NCBI RefSeq assembly: GCF_030540765.1
Contig: NZ_JAUOEL010000001.1
Location: forward strand, 682,001 to 746,000
Reading direction: 5' to 3'
DNA: 64,000 bases
Source: Flavivirga jejuensis
GTDB taxonomy: Bacteria; Bacteroidota; Bacteroidia; Flavobacteriales; Flavobacteriaceae
The translations under genes and the position numbers were made by a program. Positions 1 to 7,960 of the stretch are shown here, in pieces. Each line of letters starts with the position of its first letter. Within the stretch, counting starts at the first letter, position 1. The notes beneath the pieces were generated by a model. That model saw nothing but the letters and a program-made list of their open reading frames with translations. It was not told the origin of the DNA and made no database searches.

Positions 1-387
1 TTTTTAAAATACCTAGATACAGGTTTTCCTCAAAATATTATTAGGAGCAAGGGTTTATTTTGGTTGGCATCAAGATCAGATCAAGCTTTGGTATGGAGCA
101 CGGCAGGAGGTTCTTTCAAAGCTGATAATGCTGGAGTTTGGTGGGCATCCATGTCTTATGGTGAGCGAATTAATTACGCTGCCTTCAATGAAAATAAAAA
201 CCAAATTGAATCAGGATGGGATGCTTTATACGGAGACCGAAAAATTGAACTGGTCTTTATTGGACAATACCTGGAAAAAGAAAAAGTCATAACCCAATTG
301 AATGATTGTTTGCTTACAGACAACGAAGCACAGCTATGGAAAAAACAATTATTCCCTCAAGAAGATCAATGGCCAATAGAGCAATAA
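1..387 (+). CDS. CobW/COG0523-family GTPase, C-terminal part only
   Basis: The frame is open from the first base, so this is the 3' end of a gene starting before the window. About 128 residues are visible and match a CobW C-terminal domain: RSKGLFWLASR near the edge, a Trp-rich middle, then GDRKIELVFIG and a tail with NDCLLTDNEAQLW. COG0523 GTPases insert metals, often zinc, into client proteins; the N-terminal P-loop domain is outside the window. An ATG-started reading from 64 would miss conserved residues. A zinc-requiring alkaline phosphatase follows 157 bp downstream, so a shared metal-related role is possible but is only inferred from position. Confidence 0.85.
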   Translation, partial: FLKYLDTGFPQNIIRSKGLFWLASRSDQALVWSTAGGSFKADNAGVWWASMSYGERINYAAFNENKNQIESGWDALYGDRKIELVFIGQYLEKEKVITQLNDCLLTDNEAQLWKKQLFPQEDQWPIEQ

Positions 388-544
388 CATATGGAATTCT
401 ACAAAATTTAAGATGATACAAACAGATAATCTCACATTTCATTATAAAAAAAGGGAACCTACTTTCTGCTTCTCTAATAATTATATCCTGACAGGATGTA
501 CAGGCCAACTTATTAATTTAAAAAACTTGTAACACAAGATTAAA

Positions 545-1960
545 ATGAACAGAAGAAAATTTTTTAAAAACGGATCGCTACTCACTCTAGGAACAACTTT
601 ATTACATCCTTTCAGTGGTATGGCCAACACTATTCAATATGATACTGAAGGTAAAAACAAAAAAGCAAAGAACATTATCATGATTGTAAGCGATGGCATG
701 AGTACTGGCACCTTAAACATGACCGATCTTCACCTTTCAAGAAAGACAGGCAAATGCTCTAACTGGTTACAACTATACAAAGATAATAGAGTAAACAGAG
801 CCTTAATGGATATGGCTTCTGCAAGTTCTATTGTCACAGACTCTGCCGCAGCAAGTTCTTCTTGGGGAGGCGGAGTGCGTATTAATAACGGTTCCTTGAA
901 TGTAAGTGAAAATGGAGAAGAACATCTTCCTATTTGGCAAAAATTTAAAAAAGTAGGTAAAAAGGCAGGTTGCGTTACTACAGTTCCCATCACCCATGCT
1001 ACTCCAGCTGGTTTTTGTATAAACTCCAAGTCCAGAAATGCCCAAGAAGAAATAGCCGAAAAGTATTTAGAACAAAAATTTGATGTTATGATGGGTGGTG
1101 GGAATAATTACTTTTCTCCAGAAAAGAGAAAAGATAAAAAAGATATGTACAAAGCGTTTGCATCAAACGGATATGAAGTGGTCAAGACAAGAAACGACAT
1201 GTTTTCTGCTTCAATTGATAAACCCATTTTAGGTGTATTTGAAGATAAAGGCCTTCCTTATTCGATTGATAGAGAAAATAACAAAGAATTACTTCAAAAA
1301 GTTCCCTCGCTTGCCGAAATGACCAAAAAAGCTATTGAAGCTATGAAAGATCACCCTATGGGTTTTGTGTTACAGGTAGAGGCAGGAAAAGTAGACTGGG
1401 CTGCACATGGTAACGATATAACGGGGCTTATTTATGACCAAGTAGCTCACGACGAAGCTATACAAGTAGCCATGGATTTTGCAAATCAAGACGGGCAAAC
1501 ACTAATCATAATGGCTACAGATCATGGCAATGCGAACCCAGGGATTATTTATGGAAAAGAAGCAAATGATAATTTTGATTCCATTCAAGGATATAGCCAC
1601 AGCAATGAATGGATTTTAAATGGTATTGGAAAAGAAACGTCCATATCTCAAATAAAAGAAAGGGTACACTATGCCAATAATTTTGCACTTACTGATGAAG
1701 AATGTAAGCAATTATTAAACTATTATACCAATCTACAAACAGAAAAAGGTCTTTACAATCCGAAGCATCTTCCTTTTAAGATTTTGGCCGAAATCCAGAA
1801 ACAGTATAATTCCGTGGGTTGGATAAGCATGCACCATTCTGCCGATTATGTGGAATTGGCTCTATACGGTTCAGGAAGTCATCTCCTAAAACCCTTCATT
1901 AAAAATACCGATTTACATTACCTCATGCTTGAAGCGGCTGAAATAGAAAACAAATTTTAA
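545..1960 (+). CDS. Alkaline phosphatase, Tat-exported
   Basis: This is a 471-residue PhoA-superfamily phosphomonoesterase. The N-terminus carries a twin-arginine-type signal (RRKFFKNGS, then a hydrophobic stretch), so folded export to the periplasm is likely. Metal and catalytic motifs are in family order: IVSDGM with metal ligand Asp50, TDSAAASS with candidate nucleophile Ser100, PITHATPA around His151, VEAGKVDWAAHGND, MATDHGN, and a late histidine block MHHSADYV. Family members hydrolyse phosphate monoesters using two zinc ions and one magnesium. The next gene, an outer-membrane receptor, starts 18 bp downstream, so the two are probably co-transcribed; the receptor may import something linked to the phosphatase product or its metal. 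Confidence 0.93.
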   Translation: MNRRKFFKNGSLLTLGTTLLHPFSGMANTIQYDTEGKNKKAKNIIMIVSDGMSTGTLNMTDLHLSRKTGKCSNWLQLYKDNRVNRALMDMASASSIVTDSAAASSSWGGGVRINNGSLNVSENGEEHLPIWQKFKKVGKKAGCVTTVPITHATPAGFCINSKSRNAQEEIAEKYLEQKFDVMMGGGNNYFSPEKRKDKKDMYKAFASNGYEVVKTRNDMFSASIDKPILGVFEDKGLPYSIDRENNKELLQKVPSLAEMTKKAIEAMKDHPMGFVLQVEAGKVDWAAHGNDITGLIYDQVAHDEAIQVAMDFANQDGQTLIIMATDHGNANPGIIYGKEANDNFDSIQGYSHSNEWILNGIGKETSISQIKERVHYANNFALTDEECKQLLNYYTNLQTEKGLYNPKHLPFKILAEIQKQYNSVGWISMHHSADYVELALYGSGSHLLKPFIKNTDLHYLMLEAAEIENKF

Positions 1961-1978
1961 AAACATTCATCTATAGTT

Positions 1979-4345
1979 ATGGCATCTCATATAAAAACAT
2001 TCCTATTGTTCTTTTTAGTTTCTTTTCCTTGTTTTATTTTTTCACAGGAATTAGAAATTCAAGGAGTAGTTACCGATATTGAAAATCAAGCTTTATCTGG
2101 TGTAACTATTTTTATAAAAGGAACCAACCAAGGGACGCTTACCGATTTGGATGGTAGATATTCTATAAAAGCCTTTGCAGGAAGTGTTTTGGTATTTTCC
2201 TATATTGGAATGACAACTGAAGAAAAAGAAATAAAAGGCCAAACAAAATTAAATATAACGCTAAAGGAAGCCGTCCAATCATTGGACGAAGTGGTTCTTA
2301 CCTTTAAAGAACCCTTTGTAGAAGCTGAAAAAGGAAAACTAACCTTCAATCTTAAAAATTCGGCACTAACAACAGGACAGACAGCTCTTGGTATAATTAA
2401 AAAATTACCAGGCGTAAGCGTAGGGCAAAACGATAATATTTTATTTAGGGGAGCAGCTGGTATCAATGTAATGATTGATGGAAAGATGACGTATTTATCT
2501 GGAAACCAATTATCCAACTTGCTGAATGGAATGAGTGCAGAAGATATCAATAAGATAGAACTAATCACATCACCTACGGCTGAATTTGATGCAGCTGGTA
2601 ATACAGGAATCATCAATATTATACCTATAAAAAATCTAAAAAAAGGCTATGCTGTAAATTTGCGTGCCGCTGTTTCAAAAGGAAAATATTGGATGACCAA
2701 CGAAAACATATCGGCAAGCGTTCGTACCAAAAAAATAAATCTGTATGGTTCCTTTGACTACAATACACCACATAGGTTTACTCAAAATAAAAGTGAGAAC
2801 ACTATAAATGAAGAAGAAAACACTTTACGACTCCACCGGGAAAATGAAAAAGCTTTTAAAATTAAATATTATACTTGGCGGCTTGGAACCGAGTGGCAAT
2901 TTTTGCCAAAACACAATATAGGAATAAGCTATCATGGTTATCTTGATGATTTTAAAGGCTTAAATAATTCTAGAGTAAACAAGGTTAATAATTCAGGTGA
3001 TTTACAATCTTTTATCCTTTCAGGTAACAATATTATCGAACCTTATCACTACGATGCAATAAGCACGCGTTATACATTTGATATAGATTCTCTGGGTAAA
3101 AAAATAACTGCCGATGCTAATTATACATCCTACCGAAATTATTCGGATGGGTTGCTGAAAACCGATAATTATGATGCAAACCAAAACAAACAAAACACAG
3201 AGGTACTTAAGTCCCATCAACCTGGATCCGTCAAAATTATTTCTGCTCAAGCTGATGCCGATTTGCCCTTTAAAAAGTATTCCATTAAAACGGGTATTAA
3301 ATATGCCGAAGTAGAAAATGATAATCAATACCGTTTTGATTCATTGCAGTTGGGAAATTATGTTGAAATAGAAGATTTAAGTAACCATTTTAAATATAAA
3401 GAACGTATTGCCGCAGCTTATTTGTCGGGCTCAAAAAAAATCAACAAAACTACAATTGATGCTGGCTTACGTTTGGAATATACTCGTGCTGAAGGTTATA
3501 CCGTAAAACAGGACATTTCCAACAAATGGCAATATACTAAGCTGTTCCCCTCGCTTTCAATAGGGCAAATCATCAATGAAGACAATAAAATGGATTTTTC
3601 GCTCAGCAGACGTATCAACCGCCCTTCCTATACTGATCTAAATCCAGTACGGTGGTATAATGACCAATATTTCTATTATTCTGGAAACCCTGATTTAATT
3701 CCTGAATTGGTTTGGATTTACTCACTTGCCTATAGTCTAAAAAACAAGTATATTTTTTCTGTTATTTATAACCAAAGCCTCAATTTCATAAACCGAAGGC
3801 TGTCAATAGATGATAATGGGATAACCATTAAAAGTCAAAGTGATAATTTTGGTAATCGCCATCGTTTTGATTTTACAGTATCAACACCGTTTAAAGTGTT
3901 CCCTTTTTGGGATATACTTTTCTTTTCGGACATTAGTTATACCAAGTACCCCATATCAGAGTTTTCAGGTGAAAAACAGCTATCAAAATGGGCGACAACA
4001 TTGATGTTACGACAAGATATTTCTTTGCCAAAAGAATATAAAATCAATCTTTCCGCCCATTGGTTTTCCTCCGAACTACTTGGCATCTATAGTTCACATC
4101 CTACAGGTTATGTTGATTTCGGTATTAAAAAATCATTCTTCAAAAAGAAACTAGTCACTCAGCTAACCTTAAGCGACATTTTCAATACCAACCGTTACCA
4201 GGCGCATTCGCTAAGTGAGATTATCGATTATAGCTACAACGATAAACCTGATTCAAGAAGAGTTGGATTCACTTTACTTTATCATTTAGGAGGGAATCTT
4301 GTAAAAGAAAAAAGTCGTGAAACAGACGAACAAAAGCGATTATGA
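1979..4345 (+). CDS. Outer-membrane beta-barrel receptor with CarboxypepD_reg-like domain
   Basis: A 788-residue protein with a signal peptide (about 1-22, ending FIFSQ), a CarboxypepD_reg-like domain (about 24-100, with GVVTDIENQALSGVTIFIKG and DLDGRYSIKA), a plug-like region (about 110-215, with IIKKLPGVSVGQND and INKIELITSPTAEFDAAG) and a long barrel. This is the arrangement of the TonB-dependent-receptor-like outer membrane beta-barrel family, which lacks the classical siderophore plug motifs. There is no SusD partner. It follows the alkaline phosphatase by 18 bp and probably shares its transcript. The substrate cannot be read from sequence. Its stop codon overlaps the end of an antisense gene relic at 4340-4438. 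Confidence 0.85.
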   Translation: MASHIKTFLLFFLVSFPCFIFSQELEIQGVVTDIENQALSGVTIFIKGTNQGTLTDLDGRYSIKAFAGSVLVFSYIGMTTEEKEIKGQTKLNITLKEAVQSLDEVVLTFKEPFVEAEKGKLTFNLKNSALTTGQTALGIIKKLPGVSVGQNDNILFRGAAGINVMIDGKMTYLSGNQLSNLLNGMSAEDINKIELITSPTAEFDAAGNTGIINIIPIKNLKKGYAVNLRAAVSKGKYWMTNENISASVRTKKINLYGSFDYNTPHRFTQNKSENTINEEENTLRLHRENEKAFKIKYYTWRLGTEWQFLPKHNIGISYHGYLDDFKGLNNSRVNKVNNSGDLQSFILSGNNIIEPYHYDAISTRYTFDIDSLGKKITADANYTSYRNYSDGLLKTDNYDANQNKQNTEVLKSHQPGSVKIISAQADADLPFKKYSIKTGIKYAEVENDNQYRFDSLQLGNYVEIEDLSNHFKYKERIAAAYLSGSKKINKTTIDAGLRLEYTRAEGYTVKQDISNKWQYTKLFPSLSIGQIINEDNKMDFSLSRRINRPSYTDLNPVRWYNDQYFYYSGNPDLIPELVWIYSLAYSLKNKYIFSVIYNQSLNFINRRLSIDDNGITIKSQSDNFGNRHRFDFTVSTPFKVFPFWDILFFSDISYTKYPISEFSGEKQLSKWATTLMLRQDISLPKEYKINLSAHWFSSELLGIYSSHPTGYVDFGIKKSFFKKKLVTQLTLSDIFNTNRYQAHSLSEIIDYSYNDKPDSRRVGFTLLYHLGGNLVKEKSRETDEQKRL

Positions 4346-4438
4346 TTTTTTTATTTCAGCTTTAGCAGCAATGGATTTTAGTCGGTCATTGAACTTTTTA
4401 TTTGCAGTTTCGAGCTTATTATATAGATCCCAATATCA
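4340..4438 (-). pseudogene. C-terminal relic of an unidentified gene beside the IS110 element
   Basis: Reading the minus strand from about 4436 down to a TAA at 4340-4342 gives YWDLYNKLETANKKFN followed by a Lys/Ala-rich tail ending AEIKKS. An in-frame TGA lies just upstream of the YWD, and nothing continues the frame further. The amphipathic, charged composition and clean stop suggest the tail of a once longer protein rather than chance coding. It overlaps the 3' end of the convergent receptor gene by six bases, as true convergent neighbours often do. The missing 5' part may have been lost when the IS110 element arrived. I do not recognise the family. Confidence 0.45.
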
Positions 4439-4461
4439 TTAAATAAAGGTGATTTATGTCT

Positions 4462-4481
4462 GTTCGAGTGTAATCGAGAAC
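4462..4481. repeat. REP-like short palindromic repeat
   Basis: The 20 bases here begin GTTCGAG and end TCGAGAAC, forming an interrupted palindrome. They resemble the TTGAGCGAAGTCGAA units at 56421-56435 and 62638-62652 and the diverged copy near 52613. Elements with a TCGAG-N-TCGA core are common between genes in flavobacterial genomes. No gene is linked to it; it lies between the gene relic and the IS110 transposase. Confidence 0.4.
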
Positions 4482-4640
4482 TCATCATTCTAACAAATAA
4501 AGAGGTTGCGACAGCGCTCAACCAGACGGTTGAGATGGAAAAACCTTAACTCACATATAACGTATCTTAAAAAAAGGCACAAATATTCCTATTAATTCTT
4601 TTAGGAATTAAAATTAAGCAGCAAAATATGAGTTAATCTT

Positions 4641-5996
4641 TTAATTTAAAGCAACAGCCAAATCCTGTTTGCTTATTCCTAGTTTTTTTATAGATTTAAT
4701 AGTTTTGTTAATTTGAATTTGTTTAAACCGTTCGCTTTCTTTCTTTGAATATTCATAACAAAAGTCTTTCTGATTTTCCAACATCTTGTAAATAATCACG
4801 GCAATTTTCCGAGCCGTTGCAATTACGGCAACAATTCGTCCTTTCCTATAAGCTATCCTTCTAAAAAAGTCTCCTAATTTTCCTTTGCTATTACCAGCTG
4901 CATTTGCTGCATCTCGTATTGCTTTTGATAAAGGATTTTTTACTTTTGGTGTATTTGAAGATATTGTTTTTCCGCCAGTAATCTTTCTGTTGGGGGCAAA
5001 ACCCAACCATGAACTGAAGTGCTTTGCGCTATGGAAATCTGATTTTAAATCAAATCCCGTTTCTGACATGAGTGCCATTAGAGTCCCGACTCCAACACCG
5101 TCAATTAGGGTAAGATCTATCCCATTTGTCATTTGATGGGCATACCTGGCAACATCAAAATTAGGATCGTTTTTTTGCCGTGCTTTACGTTTTACATAAG
5201 GTTTAATTTTGGATTCTTTACCTCCATCTCCTTTCTTTTTTAAAAGGGTTTCAATTTGATTATCGGTTTCCTTGATCTTTGTCCATGTAAATTGATGTAG
5301 GGAATAATTTTGTTCCAATTCAAATAAATGTTCTTCACGCCAATTCCCTTCTAACGCTTTTTCAATATCTTTTCTTGATGCTTTGACATTTTTACCCACG
5401 TTTTTGGCTAACCGAACTGAGTTCCTTTCTCCTTCTAAAATGGCTCTTATCACTTTTAAACCAGACTCCCCTGTAAGGTCTCGAAGGACTGTTTTTAACT
5501 GAATGTTCATCAACACCAATGATTTATTCATTTTTGATATATACCTACTACTCGTTTCTATCAGGGATTTACGATGGCGAACATATTGGCGTAGTTCTTT
5601 TGTGAAAATATCTGGCTGAAAACTGTTGGATAAAAGTCCAATACTGTGTAACAACTGTAACCATTTACTATCCACAACATCCGTTTTATGTCCTTTTACG
5701 TTTTTGACATGTCTGGCATTTACTAAGATTATTTCAAATCCATAACTTTGAAGTAATGTGAATAATTGTTGCCAATAAAATCCTGTGGATTCTAAGGCTA
5801 CTGTTTTGATTCCATGAAATGTCAAATGCTTTGCGATCTCGTGAAGGTCTGTTGTAAAACTCGTAAATTCTTTTACATTGTCTTGCGATACACATACATA
5901 ATGGCTACGACTACCAATATCTACCCCTGCTGCATGGGGATTTACAACTGGCATTTTTATCATTTTGATTGGTGCTTTTTTCCTCTTTTTTGCCAT
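4641..5996 (-). CDS. IS110-family transposase (DEDD recombinase)
   Basis: A 451-residue transposase, apparently full length. The N-terminal DEDD RuvC-like domain shows AAGVDIGSRSHYVCV (first Asp), VALESTGFYW (Glu) and HKTDVVDSKWLQLL (paired Asp). A central charged helical region is followed by the C-terminal Transposase_20 domain: LTLIDGVGVGTLMALMSETG, FSSWLGFAPN and DAANAAGNSKGKLGDFF. In IS110 elements this protein works with an RNA encoded in the element's non-coding end that pairs with both donor and target DNA. No frameshift or stop interrupts the frame, so the element could still be active. It separates the phosphatase-receptor region from the inositol locus. Confidence 0.95.
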   Translation of the reverse strand: MAKKRKKAPIKMIKMPVVNPHAAGVDIGSRSHYVCVSQDNVKEFTSFTTDLHEIAKHLTFHGIKTVALESTGFYWQQLFTLLQSYGFEIILVNARHVKNVKGHKTDVVDSKWLQLLHSIGLLSNSFQPDIFTKELRQYVRHRKSLIETSSRYISKMNKSLVLMNIQLKTVLRDLTGESGLKVIRAILEGERNSVRLAKNVGKNVKASRKDIEKALEGNWREEHLFELEQNYSLHQFTWTKIKETDNQIETLLKKKGDGGKESKIKPYVKRKARQKNDPNFDVARYAHQMTNGIDLTLIDGVGVGTLMALMSETGFDLKSDFHSAKHFSSWLGFAPNRKITGGKTISSNTPKVKNPLSKAIRDAANAAGNSKGKLGDFFRRIAYRKGRIVAVIATARKIAVIIYKMLENQKDFCYEYSKKESERFKQIQINKTIKSIKKLGISKQDLAVALN

Positions 5997-6200
5997 CTTA
6001 AATATAATTTAGTTAAAATGTACTCGACCAAATGTTTGTTGCTGTTAATTCTCACATGCGGGATTGGTTTAAGACAAACAAACCATCTCCAATAATTTTC
6101 TCAAGACATTTGGCTGCCATGCTTAATGACGGGTTTTTACAAACTCCATGTTAATAACGGCTTACCTCCAAGTACTTGCACTAAGTTATATATTTTTTTA
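5997..6200 (-). ncRNA. Candidate bridge-RNA region upstream of the IS110 transposase
   Basis: About 200 bases 5' of the transposase contain no convincing reading frame but do contain secondary structure: on the minus strand GATGGTTT pairs with AAACCAATC (about 6065-6085) across a 9-base loop with one bulge. In IS110-group elements the bridge RNA is encoded in this 5' non-coding end, while in the IS1111 group it is on the 3' side, where hairpins are also present here. The position is therefore only a candidate, and its guide loops were not identified. Confidence 0.25.
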
Positions 6201-6691
6201 TTTCCAAAGGTAAACGTGGCTTAATGACATTGATCTTATGGTACTTTAAAATAAAACCTATCCAGGCTTTATCGCAGGATAGACGATTTAGTTTATTCGA
6301 TGGCTCCAAATCATTTAGATGCTCTTAATCTATTTCGAAGGAAATAGCATTGCTGCAAGAGAAATATATCTCTTTCTTAATTTGGTTTGCGGGGCATCCT
6401 TGTTTTTAGATTGTAAAGTTATAAGTGCTTTGTTTGCTTCGGAAAGTTTTTGAGAAAATAAACTATTTAGATTGTTTGAATTGTAATTTGACTTTTTTAC
6501 ACGAATATTTTTTTCATTCCAATCCTCAAGTTCAATATAATGACCGATATATTATATTGATACGTCGAGCGACGATCTTTAGTAATGCGAATTACGAGAG
6601 GATACAAGCTTTTTTATTAGGCTTTTTACGAAGAACTGTATAACATCTATACATCTATAAATCATGGAATTTATTCCAAAATATCAAACTG
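6201..6691. other. Gene-free stretch between IS110 and the LacI-type gene
   Basis: No frame here has convincing coding features. The 72-codon plus-strand frame at 6425-6643 is of odd composition, rich in Cys, Leu and Asn, and has no recognisable family. On the minus strand a roughly 50-codon open stretch (about 6190-6335, containing NDLEPSNKLNRLSCDKAWIG) ends in a stop and could be a decayed gene remnant, but the support is weak. The phrase CTTAATGAC occurs twice (about 6122 and 6220) without evident meaning. Confidence 0.4.
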
Positions 6692-7735
6692 TTAAATGTG
6701 GTATTCCGAATTTTCCTTTACAATAACATGTATCGGAGATATGTATTTACTTTTTAAATCGGTGTTATGTGCTAAATGATCAAACATTAATTTTACACTA
6801 TTGTAGCCTTGGTTAAAAGGCTCTTGGCCAATGAGAAAAGTAATCACTCCAGATTTTAAATATTTTAGATTATCAATAGTTAAGTCATAACCAACAACAG
6901 TATCCATTTCTATTTCAAATTCATCTAAATATTCTGCAACAATATTGATTTTTATAGATGGAACAAATATGCCTTTTATATCATTATTCGTAATGAGCTT
7001 TTTAGTCAAGTCCTTAGTAATGTTTTCTCCAAACTTAGGAATCTCTAAAGTTTCAATTTTCAGGAGAGAAGAAGGTTTTTCCTCAAAGTACTTTCTAAAA
7101 CCTTTAATTCTACTATCTAATATATGGTAATTTTCTATTTCTTGAAGCGCCGTTATTATTAGTATAGTAGATTCTTTTGTTTGTGAAATATCGAAGAGCT
7201 TAGCAGATAAATAACCGCTTTTAAACGAATCTTGACCTACAAAAGAGGCGTAGTTAAACCCATCTAAATCAGTATTAACAAAAATGTAAGGGACTTTTAG
7301 TTTTTTGAAAAGGTTTTTATGTTTGATCGATTCTTTTACAAAATGTGGAGAAATTATAAATCCGTCAACACCTTTAAGTGATAATACAGCAATAAGCTCT
7401 TTTTCAAAGGATTCAGGATTATATTGATCGAAATAGTGCACATCCACTTTAGCTCCAAAATGGGACACTTCTTTAATTGCTTTTTCTATTCCCTGTTTTG
7501 GGAATATCCAAAAAGGGCTATCCTCATTAGAAAAGGGAATAAGGACTACCAGATTATATTCCTTATTAAGTTTCAGATTTCTACCAATCAGGTTAGGCTC
7601 AAATCCCGAATCTTTAATAATCTGATTAACTAATTTCTTTGTTTTTTCAGAAACCCCACCTCTGTTATGAAGGACTCTATCTACCGTTCCTGCAGAAATA
7701 TTGGCTAGTTTGGCAATATCCTTAATAGTTTTCAA
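6692..7735 (-). CDS. LacI-family transcriptional regulator, probable repressor of the inositol locus
   Basis: 347 residues. The N-terminal LacI helix-turn-helix is clear: MKTIKDIAKLANISAGTVDRVLHNRGGVSEKT, then a hinge region to about residue 60. The rest is a periplasmic-binding-protein-like sensor domain (VVLIPFSNEDSPFW, GVDGFIISPHF, GYDLTIDNL, IGQEPFNQGYNSVKL). It diverges from the inositol locus across a 225-bp gap. A perfect palindrome GTGTTCGAACAC lies before the TonB receptor, a 14-bp version before iolJ, and a 10/12-matching copy before this gene, as expected for an autoregulated LacI-type repressor. The inducer is inferred to be inositol or an inositol catabolite. Confidence 0.92.
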   Translation of the reverse strand: MKTIKDIAKLANISAGTVDRVLHNRGGVSEKTKKLVNQIIKDSGFEPNLIGRNLKLNKEYNLVVLIPFSNEDSPFWIFPKQGIEKAIKEVSHFGAKVDVHYFDQYNPESFEKELIAVLSLKGVDGFIISPHFVKESIKHKNLFKKLKVPYIFVNTDLDGFNYASFVGQDSFKSGYLSAKLFDISQTKESTILIITALQEIENYHILDSRIKGFRKYFEEKPSSLLKIETLEIPKFGENITKDLTKKLITNNDIKGIFVPSIKINIVAEYLDEFEIEMDTVVGYDLTIDNLKYLKSGVITFLIGQEPFNQGYNSVKLMFDHLAHNTDLKSKYISPIHVIVKENSEYHI

Positions 7736-7810
7736 ATCTTTTTTTTTTACAATTTACTAAATAAAATAAAATTTAGAACAATTAGGCTTTATAAGTTTTT
7801 AAACAAAAAC

Positions 7811-7822
7811 GTTATCGAACAC
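7811..7822. promoter_or_regulatory. Diverged operator copy in front of the LacI-type gene
   Basis: GTTATCGAACAC matches the GTGTTCGAACAC operator at 10 of 12 positions; the right half is intact and the left half has two changes. It lies 76 bp upstream of the regulator's start codon, suggesting weak autoregulation. The assignment rests only on similarity to the two perfect copies at 7933-7944 and 11263-11276. Confidence 0.55.
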
Positions 7823-7903
7823 TATTTGACTTTTCGAATTTACGATTTTTTCATTAAAAAGCACCTGTTTTTATCTATTTGTTAATATTTTGTCAACATT
7901 TTT

Positions 7904-7933
7904 TTGGTATATTGAAAATAAATATTATATTCG
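7904..7933 (+). promoter_or_regulatory. Bacteroidota-type promoter of the TonB receptor gene
   Basis: TTG at 7904-7906 is followed after exactly 19 bases by TATATTCG at 7926-7933, a one-mismatch fit to the -33 TTG / -7 TAnnTTTG promoter of Bacteroidota. The operator at 7933-7944 begins on the last base of the -7 box, so a bound regulator would cover the transcription start. This supports repression rather than activation. Confidence 0.65.
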
Positions 7934-7944
7934 TGTTCGAACAC
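7933..7944. promoter_or_regulatory. LacI-type operator upstream of the receptor gene
   Basis: GTGTTCGAACAC is a perfect 12-bp palindrome with a central CG step, typical of LacI-family sites. It lies 16 bp upstream of the receptor start and directly downstream of its -7 box. A 14-bp version recurs before iolJ and a diverged one before the regulator gene; the half-site GTTCGAAC was not noticed elsewhere in the window. Confidence 0.8.
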
Positions 7945-7960
7945 TATTCAAACACTAGAC

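Larger units (their letters stand above)
4500..6200 (-). mobile_element. IS110-family insertion sequence, ends not resolved
   Basis: The element is defined by its intact transposase at 4641-5996 plus structured flanks that contain no genes. On the 3' side are a perfect 7-bp stem with a 4-base loop (4517-4523 with 4528-4534) and a second hairpin (4585-4591 with 4602-4608). On the 5' side there is a bulged stem around 6065-6085. IS110 elements lack ordinary terminal inverted repeats and usually make no clear target duplication, so exact borders cannot be fixed by eye. The coordinates are an outer estimate. Confidence 0.5.

Noticed and set aside
5814-6095. 93-codon frame antisense to the transposase start
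   Set aside because: It is mostly antisense to the IS110 gene and has no family-like sequence.
6425-6643. 72-codon plus-strand frame between IS110 and the LacI-type gene
   Set aside because: Odd Cys/Asn-rich composition, no recognisable motif and a long non-coding setting.
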